The translations under genes and the position numbers were made by a program. The notes beneath the pieces are model-generated. The model saw only the letters and a list, made by a program, of their open reading frames with translations. It was not told the DNA's origin and searched no databases. From Dryococelus australis (Eukaryota > Arthropoda > Insecta > Phasmatodea > Phasmatidae), in assembly GCA_029891345.1 (NCBI GenBank), contig CM057003.1:5808709-5872708 (forward strand): a DNA stretch of 64,000 nt, given 5' to 3'. Below are positions 1-12,479 of this stretch, one piece after another; the first letter of the stretch is position 1; every line of letters begins with the position of its first letter.

Positions 1-186
1 GACGACTCAGCTACTCCAATCCATTTCGGAGTTATATGAAGAAGAAGTGACAATTCTACGCAGCAGCGAATTGCGGAGTGACGATTGCGTCATCACATGC
101 CACATCACGTGACGAGGCTAAGACTAAACGACAACGACGTAATTGTTTAAACCATTAATATCTTCATTTCGTTAGCATTCACGTAA

Positions 187-569
187 AGGATAAACTTTGT
201 TCTTCGCACTACCTGCATATATTTTAATGGGCGCATCGAGAGACATTCGCCCAGGAATGTTGATAACGATGGATGAAAAGTAGTTCCAATATCTTAACGT
301 CGAACAAATAGTGTTAGGTAACCATTTGCGATAACTCAAATTATTTCTTTCGCTTTCTGGTTATTCTTAATGCATCGAAGAGTAAAAATGAGCAGAATTA
401 TAAAATATTTACATTCCTAATAATTTCAGTTTCACTTGACTTACGTATGAATAAAGTGATAAGGCCCATGACAATGTTAGTTTTACACAACACGAAATAA
501 TACACAAAGTGCATACAAGTATATCATAAGCAGGGCTTTCAAATGTGCTCATTTTACCGTGAACAACCT
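187..569 (+). mobile_element. MITE family A, 5'-truncated copy
   Basis: The copy keeps the body and right end of a roughly 410-bp non-autonomous element seen many times in the window. The right terminus reads gtgctcattttaccgtgaac followed by aacct, the family's terminal inverted repeat. The left terminus is missing. Internal landmarks shared with other copies are 'cctgcatatatttta', 'gtagttcca' and 'gtgttaggtaaccattt'. It encodes nothing. Confidence 0.75.
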
Positions 570-570
570 T

Positions 571-1430
571 TACTGTAAATATCCGGTTAAAAGGTTCTAA
601 CTGTTCGTAAAATAAAATGTGGCAAAATGAAACTGCAAGGATACAGCGTAATCAAATTTCCGTCATACATAACGTTTTTCATACCAGCAAATAGAATTTA
701 TAGTTTAACATGCTGAAATACAAATTGCGCCATCCACAGCAAATTCTAACCAAATCACTCCCACATCACCAATATTGAATTTTGGCTCCAACTTCCTAAC
801 TTAATTTCGTGAGTAAAATTATATAGCGAGTGGAAATTTTAAACTATGCCTACCCATGTACGCCACTATACAGACTACATGACAAAATTAAAATCACGTA
901 ATTTATGGGCAAACATATACAAGAAATCTCAGAAGAAAAATGTCCGGACGTTCATTTAGTATTTTCGTTAACATTTTAGAACGGTGAAATGTATATACAG
1001 TGTTTACTGCTCACATTGCATTATTTACATCGAAAACTGCCTTAAAGTATTTAATGCATTTCAAGTTAAATTCATTTCAAGGAAAAAATAATTATCGAGG
1101 AAGGCAAATATTTTGTATTGAAGGCGAGTCGATGTCATCCCTCCACTACATCGGCCTGTAAAAGATGAGCAGAACTCAGTTGAAAACAGTGTTATTCACA
1201 GATACAGAACGTGTTTGATGTCTACCTACGAGCACACATCTGAAGTAAAATTGTCGTACAAGATATATGTAGAACTACATCACGTACAGCTCGCTCTTTT
1301 TTAATAATCACTATCTAATTATTTTATTTTATGTCTTTTTCTGTGTGTCTCATTAATATCGTGAGCCGTGTGCTACTCATTTTGTTAATATTGATGCTAG
1401 AGGCATTGCAAGCATAAGAGTTGGTTTTGA
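571..1430. other. AT-rich DNA without recognised features
   Basis: I see no coding signature, no tandem repeat and no inverted repeat here. The segment lies directly upstream of the candidate signal-peptide exon at 1431 and could hold its promoter, but no clear TATA or initiator pair stands out. Confidence 0.4.
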
Positions 1431-1540
1431 ATGAGGATACGTGCCGTGGTCGCCCTTATCACTCTTGCGATTGCAGGCCTTAGTTATCAGTGCCCTTGCA
1501 CACCCCAACCCAAAATTACAGACATTGTTCCAAAATTTAC
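1431..1540 (+). CDS. Candidate first exon with signal peptide, unidentified secreted protein
   Basis: An ATG at 1431 opens 36 codons and ends at a good splice donor (AC|GTAAGA, GT at 1541-1542). Unspliced, the frame stops at 1542-1544. The N-terminus MRIRAVVALITLAIAG is a classic short signal peptide: two basic residues, then a hydrophobic core. It is followed by LSYQCPCTPQPKITDIVPKF, a plausible mature start with two Cys. The intron would be phase 2. I do not recognise the family and see no second exon in the window, which would fit the long introns of a large insect genome. A longer frame in another phase (from 1441) covers the same DNA but looks random. Chance occurrence of the whole pattern is possible. 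Confidence 0.4.
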
Positions 1541-1544
1541 GTAA

Positions 1545-2018
1545 GAGAAAAATTCCGGGAACACGTGTTTACGAGAATCTGAGCCCATTAATTGTCGGTC
1601 CAAAACTGGAAGTGCAAGCTGAAAATAAAGATTTTTCCTTCTACTCCAAATTCAAGTACTGTATAACTAAGAAAATCTGTGACAATTTTTTTTATGAGGA
1701 GTTACAAAAAAGAATGAACACATATATGCGAATTAAATTCAGAAATAGCAACATAATCGCACTCGCCCAGTTGCATATTTTTGATACTTTCTACACTCAC
1801 CTAACGACAAGCACCAGTCTCCCACCAACGTGTACTACCACAACTTGATTTTATCATTTCCCAGAAACTTAGATTAAAATAAAAATTAAATCATTTAAAT
1901 TATCGCTTCGTGAAATCGCACACCCGCAAGGAACATGTGTAGTTATGCAGTGAACTAGTGCATTAAACGTCTCTATCCCATTTCCCAGTAATAAGTTTTC
2001 TGCCGTCTTCTGTGCTAT
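1545..2018. other. AT-rich DNA, putative intron start
   Basis: If the exon ending at 1540 is real, this is the beginning of its intron. Nothing else is recognisable. Confidence 0.3.
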
Positions 2019-2105
2019 ACGCTATTTACGGTAAAGTGAGCACTCTTGAAAGCTCTCTCATTTGGAATAATAGTCCATAAATAAATTTTATTTTAGCCTT
2101 AAACA
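2019..2105 (+). mobile_element. MITE family B, left-end fragment
   Basis: The terminus 'acgctatttacggtaaagtg' is followed by 'ctctcatttggaataatag' and 'ttttattttagc', which match the left 85 bp of the complete family B copy at 19855-20087. The right end is absent. Confidence 0.65.
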
Positions 2106-5100
2106 AATTTCTTACAAAATCACTTTGAATAGCAGACTTGAATAAAATGCAAAGAAAATTAATGAGTAAAAGTGCTTGGTGGATTCAAGTTCATGGGTAT
2201 ACTCATCTTATATTAAACTGATTTTATTTGGTCAGCAAGGAATTTAAAACAACCGTTTTAGTTTCATTAGCTACAAAGTAGTTAGTCTTAGGCTTTCGAG
2301 TTCTTAGTTTCCCATTCACATTATCACGCATCTGATTAATCGGAAAAAAAATATTGTCTTCACACTGTTCTCAAGTTACTCTTGTAAAGATGATAGCTAT
2401 GTTACAATTTCCTTCCCCACCCCCTTTTCCTTCGTCATTCGTTACAAAAAATGCAATGGCAAATGTTCTCCGTTCTGTAATGCTTCTCAAGGCCTGTTAA
2501 GCAAGCGTACACCAGAAAGAGCCAAATGTTAATGCGAAATCTAATTGTGTTTAGGAAAACAGCGGCAGATTTCCCAAACAGGAATCTACCGATCGAATCC
2601 TGCCATAATTTAGTAACGAGGACGATTTCATTTCAGGAGATGTTAAAAAAAATATAACTGATATTTCTATGGAATTGGCCGGTGCAAGATGAAAAAAAAT
2701 AATACAGTAACCGTAGTACGGGACAACAAGTGGTTCTCTCAAGTGAAGCAGATGTATGTCGGAGCCTGCAATAGGATGAATTTAGCTATATAACTGAAGA
2801 TAAAATACGCATTCTTCAAGATCGTTTAACTGGTCCCAACCCAGCGTACGCACATATTGTTACACGAGAGATGGAGTGGCTGTTTGGCTTGATGGAAACA
2901 TTTCCCGTCCCATCTGTATGTGACTTAGGAAGCTTCTTAAAGTCAAGGTGAGGCAACGAATCAAGGGGAAATTCGTTAGAAAAGTTTTAAAAAGTAAGAG
3001 AGCTATAAAGACCTGAAAGATTAATTTAAGGAGCACAGCAAGCCCAGTCAGAAAAATGGAAAAACAGAGAAGGAAATGAAGTGAGGTTGTTGAAAGAAAC
3101 CTCTCCGCCACTGTCGATGTCCTTCGTGGGAAGACGGTGTTAAGGTCTTAAAATGAAGCCAAGGTAAACGTTCAGACGACGATATCCATAAATTTAGACT
3201 CGCCATTCTTCAGAAGAACAACAATATATCAGGCATTGGCATTAGGTAAGCACACAAATATTTTACAAACAGTGAAGGTACTAGAGATCGCTTGAATTTT
3301 AAATATTCAGTACTACGTTGCCAAGTTGTATTTAAGCTTCAGTAAAACCATTGAATCTTAATACTCAAGATGTCTCGGTGCCTTAGCCAAAACTCAACAC
3401 ATAAATACTCAAGACCTAACCATCGTAAGAGAGTGGGAAGTAATTATTAAAACACTAATATGATGTTACCGGGAGTCGTTTCCTGCTCATACTTCAGTTC
3501 CCGCGTTAGTTTAGACCTTTTAAATGCTGTTCCATTAGTTCATGTTTTGTTTACGTTATTATTAATGAAAACATTTGCTTTCAAACGTACTTATTTCATT
3601 TGATACACCTGGTTTAGCCAATCCATTAGTCAAAAAACAAAATCACTGAAAAACAGCCAATGAAATGTTTGATGAATCAGTGGAAAATGCCACTGTATCA
3701 ATAACAGGCATTTTTTACTAACTCGTCAGTTTAAGCCTACTTTTCTGTGTTTGTTTTTCAAGGGCATAGTACGAGTAAGATTTTGGAATGAAACTACGTA
3801 ATAACTGTGGAACAGAAAATTTCATTTTCGTGGGAATTTTGCTGTACGTAATGTCCACGAGTTAATTCGGTTTTCAGACAAATATAAACTAATTTTTTTT
3901 TTTTTTTTTTTGTTATTCCATGACGTCTGCAAAATTTTACAGAAGCACTACACTATTTTGTGAGTGGATAAGCCTACAAGACAACGAGCGCTGATTTCTA
4001 TTTATTTTTAGTACTCATTTCGTTGGGAAGTTTCGTAATGAAATTGCATTTATGCGAATCGGAATCCCAATTTATTTCTGCCTTAATAATGAAGTTGCTT
4101 ACGGAATAGCCAATAAAATCATCGTTGAAACGTTAGATTAGATGGCCCAGTTATAGTTAGTAGGGATTCATTATTTTTTGCAGAAATGTTAAGAAACAGT
4201 CTTCCCGTGATCTGTTTCAACCCAGTTTATAACAATGATCTGGACACGGAACCAACTCGATAGATCTCTTGTAGTAACGTATAAAATAATCATAGTAGAT
4301 AATAAAGTGGTCTAGGTCTTCTCACTTTCTTGGGATTTAAATAGAAACTGTTTCCAAGTAAAGCGCTTTTAGCAAAACAAGTATTTGTGTTGCTTGGAAT
4401 ATGAATCTTCTAATAAAGCCGGAGAAATGTAATATTACTTAAAGCAGAACATTCAGCAAAAACGTATTAACACAGCCCACAGGAAGAACATATTTAGTAA
4501 TTAGACAGACGGAATTACACTCTCTTATCTGTCTGCTTTTACTTTTATCTCTCTTTGTATTTAAACAGTGCTAATTTTTCTTCATTTCCTAGCAAATTCT
4601 CATTATTTGCGTAAATGAGGTTAGGCTTTATTTTACAAATGGGCAGCTAAATTTAACTTTTAGATTACTCCACATTTATGAAGTCATCACTCACAATTCC
4701 TGTTGACGGAGGAATTATTTTCACGGTTGTTAAAGAAGAATGTTAAATTATACGGACGTGTAGAAAATAAATCTTTGCATTTTGGAATGCATGAAGTCCA
4801 CTCAAGGTAAAGCCAGCATTTATGAAAGCCCTGCTTGATTTCTATAAGCCTAATTGTATATTTCTGCCACGTGCGAACATAAACATTGCAATATGCTTTA
4901 TTTCTTAAATATGGAGTTTAAATTTCACTGCCTGAATAATCATAATCGACAGTATTCACCAAATAAATACACGAAAGAAAAAATGCGATTTAGAATACTA
5001 GAAATATCTGAAGATTAATATGTACATAATATCGGCGGTACATCCACATTGGTCTTTGCTATTTGCACATCCTAGTTTTTGTGTATTCTACTCTCCTCAG

Positions 5101-6400
5101 ACCCCAAGCGTAGATTTATGTACTGATTACGCATGCCATTCTAACAATTGGAGTATTTTCTCCTGACGAAACACACGTTAACAGTAATTCTGAGTGTGGG
5201 CTGAATTTTCACTTTTCATACCCACCAGACGCTCGTAGATAAAATGTTAAATTGTTTCCTAATTTAGATCGTTAAAGAGCTGACATCATGCCATACAAGT
5301 GGTGAAATGCAGGAAAGAGTATTTTAAAACATTGGTTAGCAATATTATTAGGAAAAAATATTTCGCGCGTGAAATACTTGCAATATTCCTCAAATTCTTG
5401 TCTAGTTTCAGTTCCCCGTATCAGTTAAAATATAGGAAACGACTCAAGAAATACAGAGGAAACTATAGTTATGTGTTAATTACACTTGAAAATATCCAGT
5501 TTTAGATATGCCACATTAAACAGTTTAGGGCAAATTTTTCTTTCCAAAATTATTGGCACGAGGTTTATTGTCTGTGGTAGGCAATTGCCTACAGGCAGTG
5601 CTGAGGTGATGCACAAGTTGTAATGTAATTTTCCCACCCATGTATAAGATTTTTCAATGCCATGTAAGCGAATGTTTACTTCAGAGTGCGGTAATTCTAT
5701 CTTACACGTAAAGATAAATATGTTTCCCAAACAAGTTTGCGAATATTACCTTACAATTACCAGGTAATTTTCCCAATATTTTTACAGTGTACCGGTTTCC
5801 GTTTCATGTACGTAAATAAGCACGTGCACTTTTAACTCCAAGGGATTGCAACACAATACCGCCAGCCGAATAAACACTCAGCCCCATTTGCTTCAACTTT
5901 CTTGTGAACTTGTAAGGAGGGGTTGTAGGGCATGCCTTTCAAAATGCACTTTCGTTAGGTAGCACAGTAAACTTATCCAGATATTTCTAATTAACTTGCA
6001 CTGAAAGAAATTTTTTTAACCTAATATCGTAAATGTTTTCGGGGAATAAACATTTAGATTTGTAAGTATAGGTTATCAACAGAATATTGACAAAATGCTT
6101 TTATTTACTGGATGTTTTCTTGTTACGTTTTCGCGTACAAAATATTGTGCCTAGTACTGTTGTTCTTAAAACAAAATAATTTCTATCTTCCGACTTTTAT
6201 ATCCATTTACTCTTGCATTCTCACACTCTCATAGTATAAACATAAATAACGTCGAAACGATAAAAATACACCATGTGGTTTTTAATCACCAAGCACACCT
6301 TTCAGATTACTAACAATGATCTGGTGTTTTGTCAGTAAGTTGTCAATGTCACTTCTGTTGCTATCACAGCCACTGTAGTCATAGGAGAACTTTCTATCAG
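2106..6400. other. Long AT-rich stretch without supported genes
   Basis: Short open frames here (for example around 2551, 2860, 5299 and 5476) have no coding character. A small cluster of the motif aatcagt/cactg lies at 3640-3730 and resembles the motif cluster at 25.1-26.0 kb, so it may be a relic of the same element. A T-run sits at 3894-3911. Confidence 0.4.
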
Positions 6401-7041
6401 GTTTCAGGGCAGTAGGTGTCTACAGGAATATGGTTCTGCTCCTTCAGCAAGATGAACAGCCCTGTGGTGTTTTGTAGGCGGTTTGCCTTTCGACTTTCAA
6501 CTGGTTCTACAACTCTTTCCAGAGATTTTTCAGTGAGGTTGACGTCAGGACATCGAGCCAAATATTCAAAGTCATACTTTTCCTTGTCTTTATTCAGCTA
6601 GCTAACAGCATTTCTTTAGTTGACGGTGCATTGTCATGCTGAAGAAAATTGGGCGAATTTCATATAGTTGTCTCAGTTCCGGTAACGCTAAATTGTCCGG
6701 AATTGCTTTCTTGTTCTTGGAATTCATGGATCCAGTCACTAAAAACAGTTGACCAAGGTGGCAATACGCAAAGCCGAACCATGCGACGATTCCACACTGT
6801 GATCAGCATACTGGCGAGAGACCGCAATATCGACAGGAGAGTTAGTCTGTCGCCAGAGAACTTTTGTGCTGAGACGTGGATAAATATCTCCGTTCCAGAC
6901 ACTTCTGTACCATTCGTCAGACATGATCTTCCCCTCCCAACACTTGCCCATCATATTGTCACAACACCTACTGTGTTTCGTTAGTATATGAGAAACTCTT
7001 CCAGTGTTGTAAGAGTTCAAATACAGCGTGCTTCGCTGCAC
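6400..7041 (-). pseudogene. Decayed Tc1/mariner-like transposase fragment
   Basis: On the minus strand several frames carry pieces in the order expected for a Tc1-type DDE transposase. First comes a W-R-x-x-x-x-P-V-D stretch and a 'SSMVRLC'-like segment where the family has its conserved 'vmVWG' block (about 6740-6880). Then comes 'LQHDNAP' near 6640, which matches the usual QxDNAPxH second-Asp motif. Last is 'LARCPDVNLTEKS' near 6560, a worn version of the PDLNPIE motif. Frameshifts separate the pieces, and no terminal repeats were found. The identification rests on short motifs and could be wrong in detail. Confidence 0.42.
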
Positions 7042-7044
7042 TGT

Positions 7045-10000
7045 AAATGTAGATAATCATTATTTAAAATGCTCTCAGGTTTATCGACTGCAGATCGTTC
7101 ACTCAATCTAATTACAGTCACTTCCAGGTGTATTGCACGATCACTTTAGCACTTCCTGATACCTATCATAAGACCTTTAGAGATTTTTGTAACGAAGCCT
7201 TGCCGTTTTCCTTGAGCACAAGTGGGATATTTCTATGTTATCGATGTGTCACTGTTTTCGGCTAGCCAGATATGAGTAAGCATGTTTCAACTCCTTCATT
7301 TTTTTCATTTTACCTCTTCGTCGTCCACGTTTGTACTAGGTACATGGATATTGCGTGAAATTTCGCTTTAGGAATGGCCAGGGCTATAGGGATCAGTAAT
7401 CATGCCTCGTCCAATATCACTATTTTGCATTGTGGTTTAGCACTGACGCTGTACCTATTACACACGTCAAATTAGAGATCAAGATCTTCTTCCAGAGGTG
7501 TGAAGTGTGCACACGATTCCATGTACTTGCTAAGGGAGCCCGTGATTGATGGTCATATAGTGTAGCTCACTTCAGTCATAGTATGTTTATGTCAATTGGA
7601 AAAGGCAATAAGTTCGATCGATGTTATTTGGTCGATGTAACCGCCACGGGCAATTTATTTGTGATCATTCACATATAAAATACATGAGATAGTTTTTAAA
7701 TTAATGTTTTTAATATCTGGACTCTTCGCGTCATTTTGCCTTCCAAGCAGGCAGCAACCTAGAACTGCTGTACCCCCACTCTTCCCTCGTTTATACATGG
7801 CTCGTGTGTATCGACAGTTTTAAAACGTCTCTAATCTGTCTCTACCTCACCCACCATTCGCCAGTACGAGTTCTCTCCCACCCCCCTCCTTTCATCTCCT
7901 TCATTCCAAAACGACCTCTCATCATACTGCCCCTCAACCCATCGGACTTCTCCCCGCCTCTCGTCTACCATTCCCTGGCCGACTGGGATCCGACCGAGGG
8001 AAATTAAATGCAGACATCATAACAGGATTACCTCCCCGCACCCTGCTGACACATCCACCCTCTGCCTGCCTCGTACTCCACTCTAGCGACAGCTTCAACG
8101 TCGATAAATATTTTATCTTTCAATTATCTCCTGCCTTTCTGCAGAGTGCGGATTAAACGAAGGCCTCCAATTAAGAAATAATTAAACAATTCTCTTTGCG
8201 AGGACATGTGCCGAGGAAGGGTCGTAAGGGTGTGCAAGTAGGATACACAGGTCACGATCTCACCCCTACCTCCTCCTCTGAAGTCCCTTTAGAATCACAA
8301 AGGACCTGGACACTTCTTCGAGGACTCGTGTTCAAATTTTCCTTTTTATCGACATCCTCACAGCTTCTTAAGTCCCTTATATTCTACGTTTCCTCGCAGA
8401 GTTTGCTTGTTTTACGCTGAACAGCAAAGGCACAAATATTTTGGCACTTATAGAATCTCTCTTTGGTAAAGTTTCCACTTTTTGACAGCCAGTCAGTTCT
8501 ATATTTTCATAAACGAAACTATCAACGCCACATAAACAAAACTCCACATCAACCGATGCGTGAATATTTTATGAGAATCATATGTTGGTTATTCTGAGAA
8601 ACCTGACGTCGCACAAAAGATAATGGACAAATACGCGAGCAAGAAAGAGTTATCAAGCAAATTGTTTATACGTTTTAATTTATGTCGTCACAAAACAGCT
8701 TTTATTGGTATAACGAGCGAAACGTTGTGCTACAAGAGTAATGTGTAGATGTGTCCAACGAAATGCAACTTCAAACTCACGTTTTCCCCTTCCCCATGCG
8801 CCCTTGCTAGTGCTAACTTCGCCTCGTGCATACTTCATATTAATTCAACGAGGCTGCATATCTGTCGCAGGGTATTTTTCAAATATTTTTACATAAATGT
8901 GACTCAGTATATCTAAGAACTGAGTCATTTTGAGCACGTAAGAGGCGAATATTGCATTTTAAAAGACGTGATCAATACTATGTCACACCCTCCCATGAAA
9001 TGACACGTTATGCATGTGTAAAATACAAATACAGGAACGAAAAACAGAAGTTTTATATTTACCGCGAGTTCCTTGTAAAGTAACAAATTTACACGTGCAG
9101 CGAATATGGTTACTAAAGGTTTTTTTTTTTTTTTTACTTTTATTCCTTGGGCCTTTGTCAAGGCTCGCCATTTTGCCATTTTGCCTCTTGCACATCTAAT
9201 TCGCTCCCGTCCCACTTCAACTGCTAATAGGCGAACATTATTGTTTATTTATTGAAACCACTTATGGTTTCGCTCTTGCATCATTTTTAGTTCAAATAGT
9301 ATTTGTGTTTACGTGATACATTGTCATCCAGGCGTATTCGATACCGCGGTTAATTTATAACTAACATTGCCGCTTGTGTTAACTTTGATATCGCCTTTTT
9401 AACGAGCAGACGTCACTTTTATTCGCGATATACTTCACTTGTATGAATGAAAATGTGTTGTCTGACATTTTCCTTGAATTCCTCATATTTCCGGAAGGCT
9501 TCCCATTTATGCTGTAGTGCCAAAACTTCTACTAAATCAAAATCACAATTACCTTTTCATTACAGGCGTTAAAACCAAATTCTCCGATTATAATAAACAG
9601 TGCTCCACAGTTTTATCTCTTGCGCCTAAGTACGCACCTAGCCACATAATAGTTTATGTAAGTGCATTAAGTTCAACGGGAGCGAGAGTTGCTAACTAAA
9701 GTTCAGTTCTTCGATTCAAATAAATTTTCATTTCTATTTCGATATGTATGAGAACGTGTCGAATATATTGTGACCATATGAGTAAACTCGATAAGAAATA
9801 TAAATAATATCATGAACGTATTATCATCGAAAATTAAAATAATGCTATAATGCAGGTAATTTTCCGTGAGCAATCATAATGTATTAAGTGTGTGTTGGGC
9901 AAGAAAGCTGCTATTTGTCGAATATTTTCATGTTGATAAACAATTGTTGTAATCAACGTATTTCCATAGCAGAGAAAGGAATTCCTACAGCAAAAATAAA

Positions 10001-10500
10001 CTATTTTCTCATGATCTATGCCAGAATTCCTTGTCAACTTGTTTTGACAATCAGGCGGAAATCACGTGGTGGCAGAAGGATACGTAGTCCGTTTGTTTAC
10101 TGGCCACTTCTTCCTTACCATCTCTGAAAATGTGGAAACCTTACATGTGATAGAATATAGTGTCTGGACACTTTCGGAATAAGAATTAATTATTTTTGTT
10201 AAAAGGTATCGTCTCGCTAGAGCTGTCTGAGAGTTGGAGTTATAGAAGCGTGGGAGCTATAATGACAAAAGAGACACATGCATCAAGCGTCTTATGGTCT
10301 CTACGCGCAAGGCAGTTTTCTAACGGGCGTCTATCCGTCAACAAAAAAACCCTGTGGGGCTTCGAGATGTAACTACATTATTTTTAACTAAGCAATAAAG
10401 AGAAATATACGCTCCAGCACCGCATACTTCGGTAAAGTTTATGTGAATAATTTCGTCTTGAAATAAGTTTTTTTGCTATATCCGCAGCTAGTAATACTGT
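7045..10500. other. Mixed DNA without supported genes
   Basis: A pyrimidine-rich, somewhat GC-richer tract runs through 7820-8110 and 8240-8420. A T-run lies at 9119-9135. No conserved protein motif, RNA gene or repeat with a second copy in this window was seen. Confidence 0.35.
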
Positions 10501-10922
10501 AGGCTATTCATGTAAAATGAGCACTTTTGAAAGCCTTGCTTAAGATCTACTTGTATGCAAGTTGTGTATTCTTCAGCCTTATGTGAAATTAATTAACATT
10601 GCTATGAGTTTCATTACTTTATTCATACGTCAGGCAAGTGAAACTATGAAATTATTAGAAAAGTAAACATTTTATATTTCTGATAATTTTACACACCAAT
10701 ACATTAAAAAAAAATTAGAAAGCGAAATAAATAATTAAAATAATCACAAATAGTATCTAACACTCTTTATTTGACGTTAAATATGGAACTATTTTCCATA
10801 TATCGTTACCAACTTTACCGGGCGCACGTCACTCAGTGCGCCCGTTGAAGTATATGCAGGCATGGGCAGTGACATTTTTTTAAGGCTGGTTTCAAAAGTG
10901 CTCAATTTATCGTGAGTAGCCT
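10501..10922 (-). mobile_element. MITE family A, complete copy, inverted
   Basis: The element begins aggctattcatgtaaaatga and ends with the complementary terminus 'ctcaatttatcgtgagtagcct'. The interior is the reverse complement of the copies at 21179 and 62875. Length is 422 bp and there is no coding capacity. Confidence 0.82.
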
Positions 10923-11266
10923 TTAGCTACATCCTACAGATAAAACGAAGTATCGTAACTGCTTAACGGAGGAGAATAGTTTCTCGAATGGGCCAGTAAA
11001 CAGATGCCACTCAGATATCATAAATTGTTTCTACTTAGAAATGTTTCATGCTTCTGCGTTCTTTTGACAACGTAGGCCGACGGTTTAATTGGTTTCAGTT
11101 ATTTCATTGGGGACGTTTAACTTTACTTCATCACATTGTTATTTATTTGACGTTTCTCCTTAATTAGCTGTTCATAGAGATCCGCGTTTGGTGTAGCTAT
11201 TTCGTGTTACGATACATCATTGCCAAGCATTTATGAAGCGTATACGCAACCGACGTCATGCATTTG

Positions 11267-11306
11267 TATGTTTTATTTGGCCCAAGTATGTTTTATTTGG
11301 CCCAAG
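11267..11306. repeat. Exact 20-bp tandem duplication
   Basis: The unit tatgttttatttggcccaag occurs twice head to tail without mismatch, indicating a recent local duplication. Confidence 0.9.
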
Positions 11307-11368
11307 ATACGCAATGATATTTCCGCCTAAGTAATTTCAGGTTTTAATAAAAATGTTGAAAATATATA

Positions 11369-12086
11369 TACAGAATGTTGCAGAATTCCATGTCAATATT
11401 TCGGGAAAACATTTCTCACATCTGGAGGATGGAAAAATTTTATATGAACATATATCCACAAATGCTTCGCTTCTTTATTACAGCTCGTAATACATAATGT
11501 AGAGTGTATGGCCCGGGAGCTGGATCATCTTACTTTGGAATATCATCGCAGCTGTAATTGGCAGCACCATATAAGCCCCTGAGGAGCCCTGATCTGAATT
11601 CACTAGATTTTTATTTGTGGTAACATTTAGAGGTACTTATGTATGCGACCTGAGTGTACAATATAAACACCCTTCGTAACCATATTGTGGCGGGCTGCGA
11701 AACAATCAGGAATACTCCAGGGATTCATCAACCTATCTAGGAGTCCCTGCAACGACGGGTTGACACATGTGTTCGTGCTGATGGAGGGCATTTCGTCAAT
11801 TTCCTTTAGTGCTGACGATAAGCTTTAACACCTGTGTAACTAATTCCTGTGCAGTTCCTACTGTTATAGGTGTAGTGTCATGTATCATGCAAACGAACAC
11901 TGCCATGACATTCCACAGTAACGTGATCCAGCCCGCGGGCCATACTCTGCACGTTATGTATTACGAGCTGCAAATAAACGAAGCGTTTGCGGACCTATGT
12001 TCATATAATATATATATTTTTTTCATCTTCCATATGTGAGGAATGCTTCCCCGAAGTATTGTCATGCAATTTTGCGACATCCTGTA
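11369..12086 (+). mobile_element. Mariner-like deletion derivative with long inverted ends
   Basis: Inverted repeats of about 175 bp (11369-11545 and about 11911-12086) start tacagaatgttgcagaattc and tacaggatgtcgcaaaattg when read inward. Between them, on the plus strand, the worn C-terminal part of a mariner-type transposase can be read: 'SPDLNSLDFYLW', 'VYNINTLRNHIVAGCETI' and 'ADGGHF' in order, with interruptions. The catalytic front part is deleted. A shorter relative with the same termini sits at 21900. Confidence 0.75.
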
Positions 12087-12479
12087 CACTAAAATATCCT
12101 GAACGATTATAAATGCTGGTGAAACATTAATTTGATTGCACCTTTCCTCCAAAATATATAATAATTTTAGACAAAATTAGGGCTGCATACAAGTTGAACT
12201 TTTTCGTGGTTTGGTTTGCCTTATAACACGAAGTTTCTTTTTGAATACATATATATATAATTGAAACTTAATATTTACGTACGACATTTTGTACGTGTGT
12301 AATCGATTACTTAAATGTTAACAGTATGAGGGATGTCAGAAAATACTGTTAACAGTCTGCGTTTCGTCAGAACAGTTATTATGAGATATTTTGTTTAGAA
12401 CTTCATGTCTTATGTTCGTGAGCTAAAGACGTGGTAAGACTGAGAATTATGTGACAATAGTGTATTCGTGATGTCGTCA

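Noticed and set aside
1441..1848. 135-codon open frame
   Set aside because: It begins at GTG, has no protein-like pattern after about 30 residues, and overlaps a better candidate exon in another frame.
6416..6984. Plus-strand frames of 61 and 111 codons
   Set aside because: Antisense shadows of the minus-strand transposase relic.
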